A stretch of DNA of 44,668 bases. Source: Chloroflexota bacterium (lineage in GTDB: Bacteria; Chloroflexota; Anaerolineae; Anaerolineales; VGOW01). Below, in pieces: positions 1-7,191 of this stretch (position 1 is its first letter; the number at the start of each line of letters is the position of its first letter). The stretch is taken from contig VGOW01000030.1 of the NCBI GenBank assembly GCA_016875735.1, positions 1-44,668 on the forward strand. Direction: 5' to 3'. Below the pieces are notes generated by a model. The model saw only the letters and a list, made by a program, of their open reading frames with translations, was not told where the DNA came from and did not search any database. Made by a program: the position numbers and the translations under genes.

Positions 1-121
1 TGCGCCACCTGGTTCGGAGCCGGCCGAGACCGAAACGTAGCCGGAGTTGAGTTTCCAACTCGGCCAAACGCGCCTCGCGCGGGTCTGCGGGCCGCTGCAA
101 AACGTTATCGGGTTTGGTCAT
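1..121 (-). CDS. possible partial gene running off the window
   Basis: An ATG at 121 (minus strand) opens a frame of 40 codons without a stop up to the window edge. The product begins MTKPDNVLQRPADPREARL and is rich in Arg, Leu and Glu, as in a short alpha-helical protein. No family is recognised and no clear Shine-Dalgarno is seen upstream. The call rests only on the open frame and on coding-like composition. The stretch 122-280 behind it shows no gene. Confidence 0.35.
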   Translation of the reverse strand, partial: MTKPDNVLQRPADPREARLAELETQLRLRFGLGRLRTRWR

Positions 122-280
122 CTGGTTCAAGGTAGTTCACTTATCGCCGCTTGTCAATTGCTGGTTGGACGCTCTTTTCCTGCCCTTTAGCACTTGCTGA
201 CGGCCCTGAACCCGTTGAACGCTAAACAAGTACGTTGAGCCATTCGTTGACAGAGCACCTCCTTGAAATCCATCAAGAGC

Positions 281-340
281 GAAAAACAAAGCCCGCTCAA
301 GCGGGCTTCGTGATGTTAGCGCGGCGATTGATCCCCGCGC
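281..340 (-). terminator. REP-type double hairpin and terminator of the phosphoribosyltransferase operon
   Basis: Two palindromes lie behind the minus-strand gene. The one nearer the gene (319-340) has an imperfect stem beginning GCGCGG. The second (289-308) is AAGCCCGCT/AGCGGGCTT with a 2-base centre and is followed on the minus strand by TGTTTTT, the layout of a Rho-independent terminator. The same two-hairpin module, with a 10-base spacer, recurs at 34974-35025 and in part at 36775-36794 and 37340-37359, so it belongs to a dispersed REP-like family. Confidence 0.8.
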
Positions 341-390
341 GAGGGCTCCTGTGACGCGATACCGCACCCTCAACGCGCGAACGAACCGCC

Positions 391-894
391 TCACCCCATC
401 ATCGGCTGGCGGGCCAGAATCGGATCGACGCCGCGATCGATTTCCCACGGATAGACGATGAAGGCGTCGGTGATCGCGCCGTAATACGTGGGCGCGGCTT
501 TGGTGAACAGCGAGCGGTAGGGGTTGAAGTGAAAGACGCACGTTTCCGCAACGCCCTTCGCCGACTCCACCCGATCCTTCACCGCCGTAATCGTCCGCCC
601 CGAGCCCCACACGTCGTCCACCACCAGAGTCCGCCGCCCTTCGAGCAAATGATCGTCGGGGAATTGCAGAAACTCCGGCAGGGCCGCCAGTTTGGGCACC
701 GGCAGATCCATCTCCACAAAGCTCACCGCCGCCGTGAGAATGTGTTTGATGTCCAGCGCTTCGGCGATGAGGCCGCCCGGCACAATGCCGCCGCGCGTGA
801 TCATCACCATTGCCTCGAACGAGCCGCGAAACTGCGGCCGGAGGGTATCAATCAGTTTGTCCACATCGCCCCACGACAGAATCTCTCGCCGCAT
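391..894 (-). CDS. phosphoribosyltransferase (Gpt-like type I PRT fold)
   Basis: A 167-residue cytoplasmic protein of the type I phosphoribosyltransferase family, which moves phosphoribosyl from PRPP onto a base, probably a purine in salvage. The PRPP-binding loop VVDDVWGSGRT lies at residues 91-101 and the early TRGG loop at 33-36. The ATG at 894 was chosen because the upstream gene stops at 897-899 and the longer frame only adds low-complexity Gly/Arg/Ala. It follows the membrane-protein gene by 2 bases, so both are probably one transcript that ends at the REP terminator. The last 41 codons plus terminator are duplicated in inverted orientation near 34.8 kb. Substrate is not known from sequence. 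Confidence 0.85.
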   Translation of the reverse strand: MRREILSWGDVDKLIDTLRPQFRGSFEAMVMITRGGIVPGGLIAEALDIKHILTAAVSFVEMDLPVPKLAALPEFLQFPDDHLLEGRRTLVVDDVWGSGRTITAVKDRVESAKGVAETCVFHFNPYRSLFTKAAPTYYGAITDAFIVYPWEIDRGVDPILARQPMMG

Positions 895-896
895 AC

Positions 897-1559
897 CTAG
901 CCTCCCAGCACCGCGGCCAGCGGCGCGGGCGCTCGCGCCGACACCGCCGCCTGCCCCAACTGCACCGCCTTCTCGGCGTCGCGCGCCCAAATAAATAGAG
1001 AGGTGTGATACGCCGTGCCGATGTACGACGTGACCACCGTGACCACGCCCGACACGAGAATCACCAGCGCGACGCCGATGACGATCCCGATGATGAAGCC
1101 GACACTCGAAACGGCGCTGAGGGCAACGGCGATGCCGACGGCGATCACCACCGTGGCCACGATCACTGCGCCGCCGATGAGATTGTTGATCACGTTCACG
1201 CCCACAAAGCCGACGCCCACCAGCAGTAAGTTATTCTTGATCAAATGCGTGGCGCGTTTGAGGGCGTTCCACAGATTCAAATCTTCGATGACCATCTGCC
1301 CATCGCCTTCAGAGAGGTAGCCGTAGATGAGATACACCGTCATGCCGCTGAAGATATACGACACGGTGTATTGCGCGAACAGCATGATCGCCCCGAGCAA
1401 CCCCACGATGCCCTGCCCGATGGCGTTGTCTTCGCCGCCGAGCACGTTGAAGACGAAGATGGCGGCGAACAGGGGAATGGCAAAAATAAAGCCAACGATG
1501 GCGTTGGCGAAGTACGAATAAATTGAAGGTTTGATCAGGTCGCGGTCTTTCACTGCCAT
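897..1559 (-). CDS. multi-pass membrane protein, DUF6159-like, with a probable 5' frameshift
   Basis: The intact frame gives 220 residues from MAVKDRDLIKPS, with about five hydrophobic segments (roughly residues 13-40, 50-75, 105-140, 145-185). The C-terminal TAYHTSLFIWARDAEKA and the paired hydrophobic repeats resemble DUF6159 membrane proteins of unknown function. The true start is probably upstream: a GGAGG at 1617-1621 stands 5 bases before an ATG at 1611 encoding MFDSLSRGWGFFKSSH, the usual opening of such proteins, but that frame stops at 1561. A one-base shift near 1565-1575 would join it to QAIDMAVKDRD. The gene may be damaged, or the base call wrong. Confidence 0.7.
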   Translation of the reverse strand: MAVKDRDLIKPSIYSYFANAIVGFIFAIPLFAAIFVFNVLGGEDNAIGQGIVGLLGAIMLFAQYTVSYIFSGMTVYLIYGYLSEGDGQMVIEDLNLWNALKRATHLIKNNLLLVGVGFVGVNVINNLIGGAVIVATVVIAVGIAVALSAVSSVGFIIGIVIGVALVILVSGVVTVVTSYIGTAYHTSLFIWARDAEKAVQLGQAAVSARAPAPLAAVLGG

Positions 1560-1616
1560 ATCAATGGCTTGATTTGAAGAAACCCCAGCCTCGGCTGAGT
1601 GAATCGAACATGGCTT

Positions 1617-1647
1617 CCTCCGGCGGAACGAAATTTTGGTAATTGTA
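1617..1647 (-). promoter_or_regulatory. -10 box and Shine-Dalgarno for the DUF6159-like gene
   Basis: On the minus strand TACAAT (1642-1647) precedes GGAGG (1617-1621), which is 5 bases from the ATG at 1611. No convincing -35 is visible. The strong ribosome site supports 1611 as the original start of the membrane-protein gene. Confidence 0.5.
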
Positions 1648-1670
1648 CTACCGATGGAAAGATAAAACTC

Positions 1671-1762
1671 CAAAACTCAAACTCCCAACTCCAAATCTCA
1701 AATCCTCAAATCCTCGAACCTCAAACTGATCGCTATCCGCACCCGCTATCCGCCATTCGCTA
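1671..1762. repeat. degenerate 7-8 base tandem repeat between convergently read segments
   Basis: Units such as CTCAAAT, CTCAAAC and CGCTATC follow one another with drift, first as A/C/T-rich words and then as CGCTATCCGC words. There is no coding frame worth annotating. The same kind of heptamer text occurs in many other gaps of this window. Confidence 0.7.
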
Positions 1763-3028
1763 CCCCCCACCCGCTGGCAACCCAATGAGCACCCATGCCT
1801 TACCGTTCACATGAGTGAGGAAGACAATGCGCTCCTCATCGCCTCTGAGTTTGAGCGAGCGGGCAAACTCGGCCGGGTCGAGCGGCGAGCCGCGCTTCTT
1901 CACCGTGACCCGCCCCACGTTCATCGCCCGCAGTTTTTCGCGCAGGCGCTTCTGCGAGAAGGGCATGGCCGCTTCGATAGCGAAAGCGCGGGCGAATGGT
2001 GTGGGGGTGAGCGTGTCGGCGGTGAGGTAGGCGATGTCGGGATCGATCTGCGCCGCGTTGAGTTGCGCGGCAAGGGTGGTGACGAGTCCGGCGCGGAGGA
2101 CGGAGGGATCGGGTTCGTAGAGGTAAGCGAGGGGGAGGGTGGTTGGGTGGTTCGGTGGTTGGGTGGTTCCCACTCCGCTGTCGCTACGGGGCGCTGTCGC
2201 GGGGTGGTTGGGTGGTTGGGCGGTGAGAGAGAGGGGAGGGTGGCGAGGGCTGAGGAGAGTGGCGCGGCGGGCGGTTGTTTTCAATTCTCCGAACCACAGG
2301 ACGCATTCTTTCAGTTCACGGTCGAGAGAGATGAATTCGATCTCGCAATCATAATGCTCGATCTCGCTGAGATCGACGCCGGGCGATATTTTGACTCCGA
2401 GCGGCATGGGCGGCCACGTTTCGATGATCGACAGCGGCGGGTGATAACCGCGCACGGAGAAATGGCGGCGTCCACTGGCGCGGCGGCCCGGGTCGAAGAA
2501 AGCGGCCTCCACAGCGGGCGGCTTGCTTTTTGTGAGATCGGCTTCGATCAGTTTGGCCTGCAATCCGTAGGCCGAGAGATTCTCTCTGGCGAGGGCGAGA
2601 TGAAGAGGATCGATGTCGAGGGCAAAAAGTCCCCCACCCCCGGCCCCTCCCCCGTCGGGCAAAGCGCCGACAGGGGAGGGGGGTGAGGCGAGGCCGATGG
2701 TGTCGCCTCCGAGACCACAGCAGAGGTCGGCGAGGCGCGCGAACGGGGCGAAGCGCGCGGCGCGGTAGCGGCTGACGATTTCGCTGGAGGCCATTTCGAG
2801 GCCGTCGCGGGTGAAGTACATCGAGTCGGCGCGGGTGAATTTGGCGCGGGCCTTTCGCCGAAGGAGGGTGGTTTCGAGCGCGGCTTTGGCGAGATCGGAG
2901 TCGAAGTGCTTTTGCAGTTGGGTGAGCGCGGAGAGAAATGTTTCGTCGGACGGATCGAGTTCAGCCGCGCGGGCAATGGCGGCTTGGCCGAGTGGGGTGA
3001 GGAGGGTGCAAAAGGCGGGAAGGTTCAA
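1760..3028 (-). CDS. class I SAM-dependent methyltransferase with C-terminal THUMP-like domain
   Basis: A 422-residue protein. The SAM motif DLCCGLGGDT is at residues 101-110 and the catalytic-region FFDPGRR at 177-183. The C-terminal third, with LREKLRAMNVGRVTVKKRG, matches the THUMP-like domain found behind RNA-cap-guanine-N2-methyltransferase-like enzymes; RNA is the likely target. The start is a TTG: the same frame contains the TAA of the 59-residue gene three codons upstream, so translation is probably coupled. Two stretches do not belong to the fold: residues about 115-133, encoded by a GC-rich palindrome, and 270-297, encoded by an octamer-flanked repeat also present in the FecR gene. 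Confidence 0.85.
   Translation of the reverse strand: MNLPAFCTLLTPLGQAAIARAAELDPSDETFLSALTQLQKHFDSDLAKAALETTLLRRKARAKFTRADSMYFTRDGLEMASSEIVSRYRAARFAPFARLADLCCGLGGDTIGLASPPSPVGALPDGGGAGGGGLFALDIDPLHLALARENLSAYGLQAKLIEADLTKSKPPAVEAAFFDPGRRASGRRHFSVRGYHPPLSIIETWPPMPLGVKISPGVDLSEIEHYDCEIEFISLDRELKECVLWFGELKTTARRATLLSPRHPPLSLTAQPPNHPATAPRSDSGVGTTQPPNHPTTLPLAYLYEPDPSVLRAGLVTTLAAQLNAAQIDPDIAYLTADTLTPTPFARAFAIEAAMPFSQKRLREKLRAMNVGRVTVKKRGSPLDPAEFARSLKLRGDEERIVFLTHVNGKAWVLIGLPAGGG
2138..2220 (-). repeat. in-frame dispersed repeat inside the methyltransferase gene, copy A
   Basis: AACCACCC-type octamers flank a core encoding NHPATAPRSDS. The unit is found again at 6359-6430. Over 60 aligned bases from the AAC of NHP, 53 are identical, and both copies are read in the same frame and orientation. 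It adds about 28 residues between two parts of the protein. Confidence 0.8.
2644..2681. repeat. in-frame GC-rich palindrome inside the methyltransferase gene
   Basis: The left arm starts CCCCTCCCCCGTCGG and the right arm is nearly its complement (CCGACAGGGGAGGGG), with one mismatch. It lies just behind the SAM-binding motif and encodes a Pro/Gly-rich insert. Similar C-run/G-run palindromes occur at 6172-6204 and 22241-22285. Confidence 0.75.
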
Positions 3029-3037
3029 TCGCCGCGA

Positions 3038-3217
3038 TTACATTTTGACTGCTTTCACCAGCCTCACGAATTCCTCGAACTCTTCTTTGAAGAAGTGCAG
3101 AGTCACTTTGTCGAGCTCGACGTGATACGTCGTCTCGCCGTCGAACTCTTCGGCGATGTAGATCACGTAGTTGTCGGTTTCGGAGAGAACGGGGGTTTGG
3201 GAATCGTTAGTGTTCAT
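3038..3217 (-). CDS. small acidic protein of 59 residues
   Basis: The frame runs from an ATG at 3217 to TAA. The product begins MNTNDSQTPVLSE and contains VIYIAEEFDGETTYHVELDK followed by a KEEFEEFVRL helix. It looks like a compact alpha/beta protein with no signal peptide or membrane segment. It sits 10 bases behind the DUF4230 gene and 9 bases ahead of the TTG of the methyltransferase, so the three form a tight operon. No function is recognised. Codon choice and the GC-rich third positions are those of a real gene. Confidence 0.7.
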   Translation of the reverse strand: MNTNDSQTPVLSETDNYVIYIAEEFDGETTYHVELDKVTLHFFKEEFEEFVRLVKAVKM

Positions 3218-3227
3218 CGTTCATCCT

Positions 3228-3911
3228 TCACTTCGTCGGCGTGGCGCGCACGAAGGTTACATCGGTGTAGCCGAGCGAGGCCAGCAGCTGCCGCAGGTAG
3301 GCTTCGGCGCTCATTTGCGCCTGATCCAAAACTCCGGCTTCCAGCGCGGCGGCTTCGATTTCATGTTGCGCCTCCTGCCGCGCTTCGGTTTCTAAATTGA
3401 TATTGCCTTTGGTCAGCAAACCTGTTTCGCGATCCACCACATACGATTTATCGTTGTCGATGTTCGTCACCAGCACTTCGGGCGCGGGCAGAACCACGAA
3501 CGCTTTGCCGTCCGGCAGAACGCTCACATCGCCCACCGCCATTTTGCCCAGATCGATCCCGGCAATGACCGTGCCGTGCGCCACAAAAATGATGCGGTCG
3601 CCGAACAACGCGCCGAGCGCGCCCTGCCCCTGCTCTTTGATGATCACCTTTTCGATCACGAACTGTGACGACTCAAGCCGGGCTATCGAGCGGATGGCAA
3701 CCACCACCGCCTCCCCACTGGGGAGCGGAGTGGGCGTGGGCGGCAGAATCACCGCCACCGATGTGGCCACCGTGTTGCCCGCTTCCACCGCAGGCTGGGC
3801 CGCGTCGCGCACTGCTGTCACCAATCCGTAGCCAGTGAGCGCGGCGATGATGAGCAGACCGATGACGAGCAGAGCCTTCAATGAATCGGACACTGCGGTA
3901 TTGTACCTCAT
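3228..3911 (-). CDS. DUF4230 family membrane-anchored protein
   Basis: A 227-residue protein with one N-terminal membrane segment (about residues 10-32, LKALLVIGLLIIAALTGYGL). It then has a Pro/Thr-rich linker and the DUF4230 domain, marked by SSQFVIEKVI, an FVAHGTVIAGIDLGKM stretch and LPAPEVLVTNID. A Glu/Ala-rich helix and a C-terminal YLRQLLASLGYTDVTFV follow. The bulk should lie outside the membrane. The ATG at 3911 was chosen because the longer frame has no hydrophobic or family-like sequence. First gene of a minus-strand operon; the 42-bp divergent gap to DUF503 holds the promoters. Confidence 0.8.
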   Translation of the reverse strand: MRYNTAVSDSLKALLVIGLLIIAALTGYGLVTAVRDAAQPAVEAGNTVATSVAVILPPTPTPLPSGEAVVVAIRSIARLESSQFVIEKVIIKEQGQGALGALFGDRIIFVAHGTVIAGIDLGKMAVGDVSVLPDGKAFVVLPAPEVLVTNIDNDKSYVVDRETGLLTKGNINLETEARQEAQHEIEAAALEAGVLDQAQMSAEAYLRQLLASLGYTDVTFVRATPTK

Positions 3912-3938
3912 CCATATTTCCCCGCCCCGTTCACTCTC

Positions 3939-3947
3939 TGCTAAAAT
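3939..3947 (+). promoter_or_regulatory. extended -10 promoter of the DUF503 gene, predicted leaderless
   Basis: TGCTAAAAT, an extended -10 (TGn plus TAAAAT), ends 6 bases before the ATG at 3954. Initiation about 7 bases after the -10 would fall on the start codon itself. No Shine-Dalgarno is present. Confidence 0.6.
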
Positions 3948-3953
3948 CACCCT

Positions 3954-4238
3954 ATGATCATCGGCGCGTGCGCGGTTCGCCTGCATTTGCCGGGCGCCCT
4001 CTCGCTCAAAGAAAAACGCGGGCGCATCAAACCCATCCTCGCCCGCCTGCCCAAGGAATTCAACCTCGCCGCCGCCGAGATCGATCTGCAGGATGTGTGG
4101 CAGACCGCCGAGATCGGTTTGGTCACGGTGTCCAACGACGCCGGGCTGGCGCAAAGCCTGCTCGAAAAATCCGTGCGCTGGATCGAACACAACGCCCCCG
4201 ATGTGGAAGTGGAAGATTATAGGATTGAGATTCGATGA
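3954..4238 (+). CDS. DUF503 family protein (YlxP-like)
   Basis: A 94-residue protein of the usual length for DUF503. It has the typical opening MIIGACAVRLHLPGALSLKEKRG region, then DVWQTAEIGLVTVSND and VEVEDYRIEIR. In other bacteria ylxP is found beside nusA, infB and rbfA; here it stands alone and divergent from DUF4230. The biochemical role is not established. Start decided by family length and by the promoter directly in front. Confidence 0.88.
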   Translation: MIIGACAVRLHLPGALSLKEKRGRIKPILARLPKEFNLAAAEIDLQDVWQTAEIGLVTVSNDAGLAQSLLEKSVRWIEHNAPDVEVEDYRIEIR

Positions 4239-4239
4239 T

Positions 4240-4286
4240 AGAAGTCAGAGGTTAGATTTCCTCCGACTTCTGACTTCTGACTCCTC
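4240..4286. repeat. heptamer hairpin between DUF503 and the cyclase gene
   Basis: AGAAGTCAGAGG on the left can pair with the right side CCTCCGACTTCTGACTTCT, which is built of the 7-base unit GACTTCT. The block fills nearly the whole gap. The same GACTTCT unit recurs at about 18850-18866. Confidence 0.65.
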
Positions 4287-4288
4287 CC

Positions 4289-5866
4289 ATGCGGCGCCGC
4301 CTCCTCCTCACCTTCACCCTTCGCTCCACTGCGCTGGCGCTCGTCGTCGTCATTGCCATTTCGTTCGCGGCGCTCATCGGCCTCTTCGAGTTCCTCGAGG
4401 TCAAAGCCATCGACGCCGCCTTTGCCCTGCGCGGCCCGCTCCCGCCCACCGCGCCCATCGTCATCGTCGCCATCGACGACGAATCGTTTGCCCAAACGCA
4501 ATTGCAGTGGCCGTGGCCGCGCGCCTACATGGCCCAACTCATCTCCCAAATCGCCGCCGGAAAACCCAAAGTGATCACCACCGACATTTTTTGGTACGAG
4601 CCCGGAAACGACCCCGGCGGCGATGAGGCCTTGGCGAAAGCCATCGCCGAAGCGGGCAACGTGATTCTGGCGAACGACATCAACCGCGTGGAGCAGGCTG
4701 GTTTCGTGCTCGATCAATTCCGCCGCCCCATCCCCGCGCTCGAAGATTCTGCACTGCACACCGGCCTCGCCAATCTCTACCGTGATCCCGCCGACGGCTT
4801 CATCCGGCAAATGCCTGTGTATCTCATCAACGAGCCCGACGGGCGAGCCTACTTTTCGTGGGCGGCCCTCACCACTCTCACTTATCTCGGCGCGTCCATC
4901 CCAGAATCCATTCGCCCGTCCTCCGTGCAATTCGGCGGCATCACCGTGCCGCTCACCGAAGGCCGCCTCATCGTCAACTATCGCGGCAAGCCCGGCTCGG
5001 CCTTCACCCAAATCCAAGCCTATCAAGTCGCCAGCGGCGAAGTGTATCAACAGCGCGGCCCCGATTTCTTTCGAGACAAGATCGTGCTCATCGGCGCGAC
5101 GAGCGTGGTTCTGCAGGATGTGTACTCCACGCCCTTCGAGGGCAGCCGCCTGCCCATGCCCGGCGTCGAAGTGAACGCGCACGTCATCGACACTCTCCTC
5201 AGTCAGCAATTCATTTACCGCTGGCCGGTCATTCTCGGCGCAGTGGTGACACTGTTCATCGGCTTGCTGGCCTATGTGTTCAGCGGCATCCCTGTGCCCT
5301 TCCTCAGCCTCACCCTCGCCTTCGGCAGTGGGCTCGGCTATCTCGGCCTGTGGGCCTTCGCCTTCAACACCCTCCGCATCGAAATGTATGTCGTCGCCCC
5401 TCTCGTCAGCCTCACCCTCGGCTACGCTGTGCCCTCGGTGGAGCGGGCCATCAGCGAGCAAGTGGAAAAGCGGCGCGTGCGCGGAATCTTCGAGCGCTTC
5501 GTCTCGCCGGAAATGGTGGAGCAAATGATCGACCGCGGACTCGAAGCGGTGCGCGGACAACGCGCCGAACTCACCATCATGTTCTCCGACATTCGCGGCT
5601 TCACCACCCTCTCCGAGCAAATGTCGCCCGACGACGTGGTGGCGATTCTCAATGAGTATCTCGGCGTCATGTCCGATGTCATCCACCGGCACGGCGGCAC
5701 CATCGACAAATACGAAGGCGATCTGATCATGGCCTTCTTCAATGCGCCCCTGCCCCAGTCCGATCACGCCAAACGCGCTTTGCAAGCGGCCATCGAAAAT
5801 GCGCTTCACTCTCGACAAACTGCGGGCCAAGTGGGCCAAACAGGGAAGCCGCCCCACCCAGTTTGA
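4289..5866 (+). CDS. CHASE2-domain class III adenylate/guanylate cyclase, first part (frameshifted)
   Basis: The intact reading gives an N-terminal membrane helix (residues ~10-35), an extracytoplasmic CHASE2 sensor domain (~40-300, with IVAIDDESFAQ and FRDKIVLIGATS), three membrane helices (~310-380) and the start of a class III nucleotide cyclase domain. Its metal-binding segment is FSDIRGFTTLSEQM near residue 430, followed by KYEGDLIMAFFNAP. After AALQ the frame departs from the family at a run of four A (5796-5799); the rest of the cyclase continues one frame away to 6170. One base less would give a single protein of about 625 residues. The product would make cAMP or cGMP from an external signal. 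Confidence 0.85.
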   Translation: MRRRLLLTFTLRSTALALVVVIAISFAALIGLFEFLEVKAIDAAFALRGPLPPTAPIVIVAIDDESFAQTQLQWPWPRAYMAQLISQIAAGKPKVITTDIFWYEPGNDPGGDEALAKAIAEAGNVILANDINRVEQAGFVLDQFRRPIPALEDSALHTGLANLYRDPADGFIRQMPVYLINEPDGRAYFSWAALTTLTYLGASIPESIRPSSVQFGGITVPLTEGRLIVNYRGKPGSAFTQIQAYQVASGEVYQQRGPDFFRDKIVLIGATSVVLQDVYSTPFEGSRLPMPGVEVNAHVIDTLLSQQFIYRWPVILGAVVTLFIGLLAYVFSGIPVPFLSLTLAFGSGLGYLGLWAFAFNTLRIEMYVVAPLVSLTLGYAVPSVERAISEQVEKRRVRGIFERFVSPEMVEQMIDRGLEAVRGQRAELTIMFSDIRGFTTLSEQMSPDDVVAILNEYLGVMSDVIHRHGGTIDKYEGDLIMAFFNAPLPQSDHAKRALQAAIENALHSRQTAGQVGQTGKPPHPV

Positions 5867-6170
5867 AATGGGAATCGGCCTCAACACCGGCGATGCCTTC
5901 GTCGGCCTCGTCGGCTCCGCAAAACGAATCAACTACACCTGCATCGGCGACAGCGTCAACCTTGCCTCGCGCGTGCAGGACCTGACCAAAGACCTGAAGT
6001 GGCCGCTGCTCATCACCGAACACACCCACGAGAAAATCAAAGACCACTTCGATTGCGAGTTTGCCGAAGCGCGAATGGTGAAAGGCAAAAGCAAACCCGT
6101 CGGCATCTACCGTGTGCTGGGCCGCAAAGGCGCGCCCGACTCCGAGCGCATCCGCCCGCTCTTCCAATGA
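5799..6170 (+). CDS. cyclase catalytic domain, second part after the frameshift
   Basis: This frame, from the ATG at 5799, supplies the missing half of the cyclase domain: MRFTLDKLRAKW, then FEMGIGLNTGDAFVGLVGS and CIGDSVNLASRVQDL, the segments that bind ribose and transition state in class III cyclases. It then has LITEHTHEKI and a C-terminal YRVLGRKG. Both parts are well conserved, so the break is recent, a sequencing error or, least likely, a second cistron with its own start. It should be read together with 4289-5866 as one gene. Confidence 0.75.
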   Translation: MRFTLDKLRAKWAKQGSRPTQFEMGIGLNTGDAFVGLVGSAKRINYTCIGDSVNLASRVQDLTKDLKWPLLITEHTHEKIKDHFDCEFAEARMVKGKSKPVGIYRVLGRKGAPDSERIRPLFQ

Positions 6171-6171
6171 T

Positions 6172-6204
6172 CCTTCCCCTGTTTGCGGAGCAAACGGGGG
6201 AAGG
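6172..6204. repeat. GC-rich palindrome behind the cyclase gene
   Basis: Arms of 15 bases, CCTTCCCCTGTTTGC and its complement with one G-T, are separated by GGA. It starts one base after the stop codon. It lacks a T-run, so it is not a standard terminator. It belongs with the C-run/G-run palindromes found inside genes at 2644-2681 and 22241-22285. Confidence 0.75.
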
Positions 6205-6225
6205 GCAGGGATAGGGGTCTCGACT

Positions 6226-7191
6226 ATGATCCGCCCCCACCGATCCACCCTCTCACTGTTGATCATCCTTTCCGCATTCACCGCCTGCGTCACTCGCCCT
6301 GCGACACAAAGTGCCACCCCCGCCCCTCCTCCCGCCGGGACTCCGACTCTCGCCCCCTCCCAACCATCCAACCACCCCGCGACAGCGCCCCGTAGCGATA
6401 GCGAAGCGGGAACTACCCAACCGCCCAATCGCGCCGCCTCCATTGCCGAAATCGTCAACACCGTGCAGTCGCGCGAATCGGCGGAGTCCCAGTGGGCAAA
6501 CGCCTCCATCGGGCAAACGCTCGCCGTCGGCGGCGAAGTGCAAACTTTATCCGATGGCGAAGCCCGCATCGACATCAGCCCCGACACAATCGTTCGCATC
6601 GGCCCAAACACTCACTTCGCCCTCACCGAACTCGCCGGAACCGATTACGGCCCTCTCACTCGCCTCACGCTGGCTGTCGGCGAAATTTGGGTGGCGCTCA
6701 ACTCGGCGCTCAACGGCGGCTCATTCGAGGTGGAGACTCCGGTGGGATCGGCGTCGGTGCGCGGCTCGTACATCAGTGTGGATTACGACGCCGTCTCCGA
6801 CAGCCTCATCGTGTCGTGCCTCGAAGGCAGCTGCATTTTGCGAAACGAGTTCGGGCTTGTGGATTTGATCGCCGGGCAAGAAACTTTCATCACCCGCCGG
6901 GGCCTGCCGCCCGAAGCGCCGCGCCCCATGGATCCCGACCGGCTCGAACGCTGGCAGAGATTCATGCGCGAAGCCCGGCCCCTCATCGAGCCGGTCCGCA
7001 CACAACTCGCTCCGTTGTGGGTGGAACCGGCGTTCATCGCCACCCGCGCCGCGCAAATGACTCTCGTCCCGCGCCCGCGCCTGCTCACGCCCGGCTTCAT
7101 CGAAACCCTCGCCGCCGAGCGCACCCCGATCATCGAACGGACGCCGCTGATCACCCTCGCGCCGGGCGTCATCCGCACCCGCCGCCCATGA
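6226..7191 (+). CDS. FecR-domain lipoprotein
   Basis: 321 residues. A short lipoprotein signal (LLIILSAFTAC, Cys21) is followed by a Pro/Thr-rich linker. A FecR domain follows (about 75-240): QTLAVGGEVQTLSDGEARIDI, TIVRIGPNTHFAL, GEIWVAL, then FEVETPVGSASVRGSYI and SLIVSCLEGSCIL. Such domains are found as extracytoplasmic sensors or surface proteins; no sigma factor lies nearby, so a FecIR circuit is not supported. Residues about 45-68 come from the dispersed repeat shared with the methyltransferase gene. The ATG at 6226 was chosen because it gives the signal peptide. Its stop overlaps the next start as ATGA. Confidence 0.8.
   Translation: MIRPHRSTLSLLIILSAFTACVTRPATQSATPAPPPAGTPTLAPSQPSNHPATAPRSDSEAGTTQPPNRAASIAEIVNTVQSRESAESQWANASIGQTLAVGGEVQTLSDGEARIDISPDTIVRIGPNTHFALTELAGTDYGPLTRLTLAVGEIWVALNSALNGGSFEVETPVGSASVRGSYISVDYDAVSDSLIVSCLEGSCILRNEFGLVDLIAGQETFITRRGLPPEAPRPMDPDRLERWQRFMREARPLIEPVRTQLAPLWVEPAFIATRAAQMTLVPRPRLLTPGFIETLAAERTPIIERTPLITLAPGVIRTRRP
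6359..6430 (+). repeat. in-frame dispersed repeat inside the FecR gene, copy B
   Basis: Core NHPATAPRSDS with octamer-type CCAACC flanks, the same unit as at 2138-2220. It is in the same orientation relative to the gene and in the same reading frame. Here it lies in the flexible linker behind the lipid anchor, where an insertion would be harmless. Confidence 0.8.

Noticed and set aside
1811-2686. Long plus-strand open frame of 291 codons
   Set aside because: It is the complement of the methyltransferase gene, has no family motif, and results from GC-rich third positions.
4217-5932. Minus-strand open frame of 571 codons opposite the cyclase
   Set aside because: Antisense shadow: His/Glu/Gly-rich with no recognisable domain, while the plus strand encodes CHASE2 and cyclase motifs.
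6226-7191. FecI-FecR-type iron signalling system
   Set aside because: No sigma factor or TonB receptor gene lies nearby; only the FecR fold is supported.
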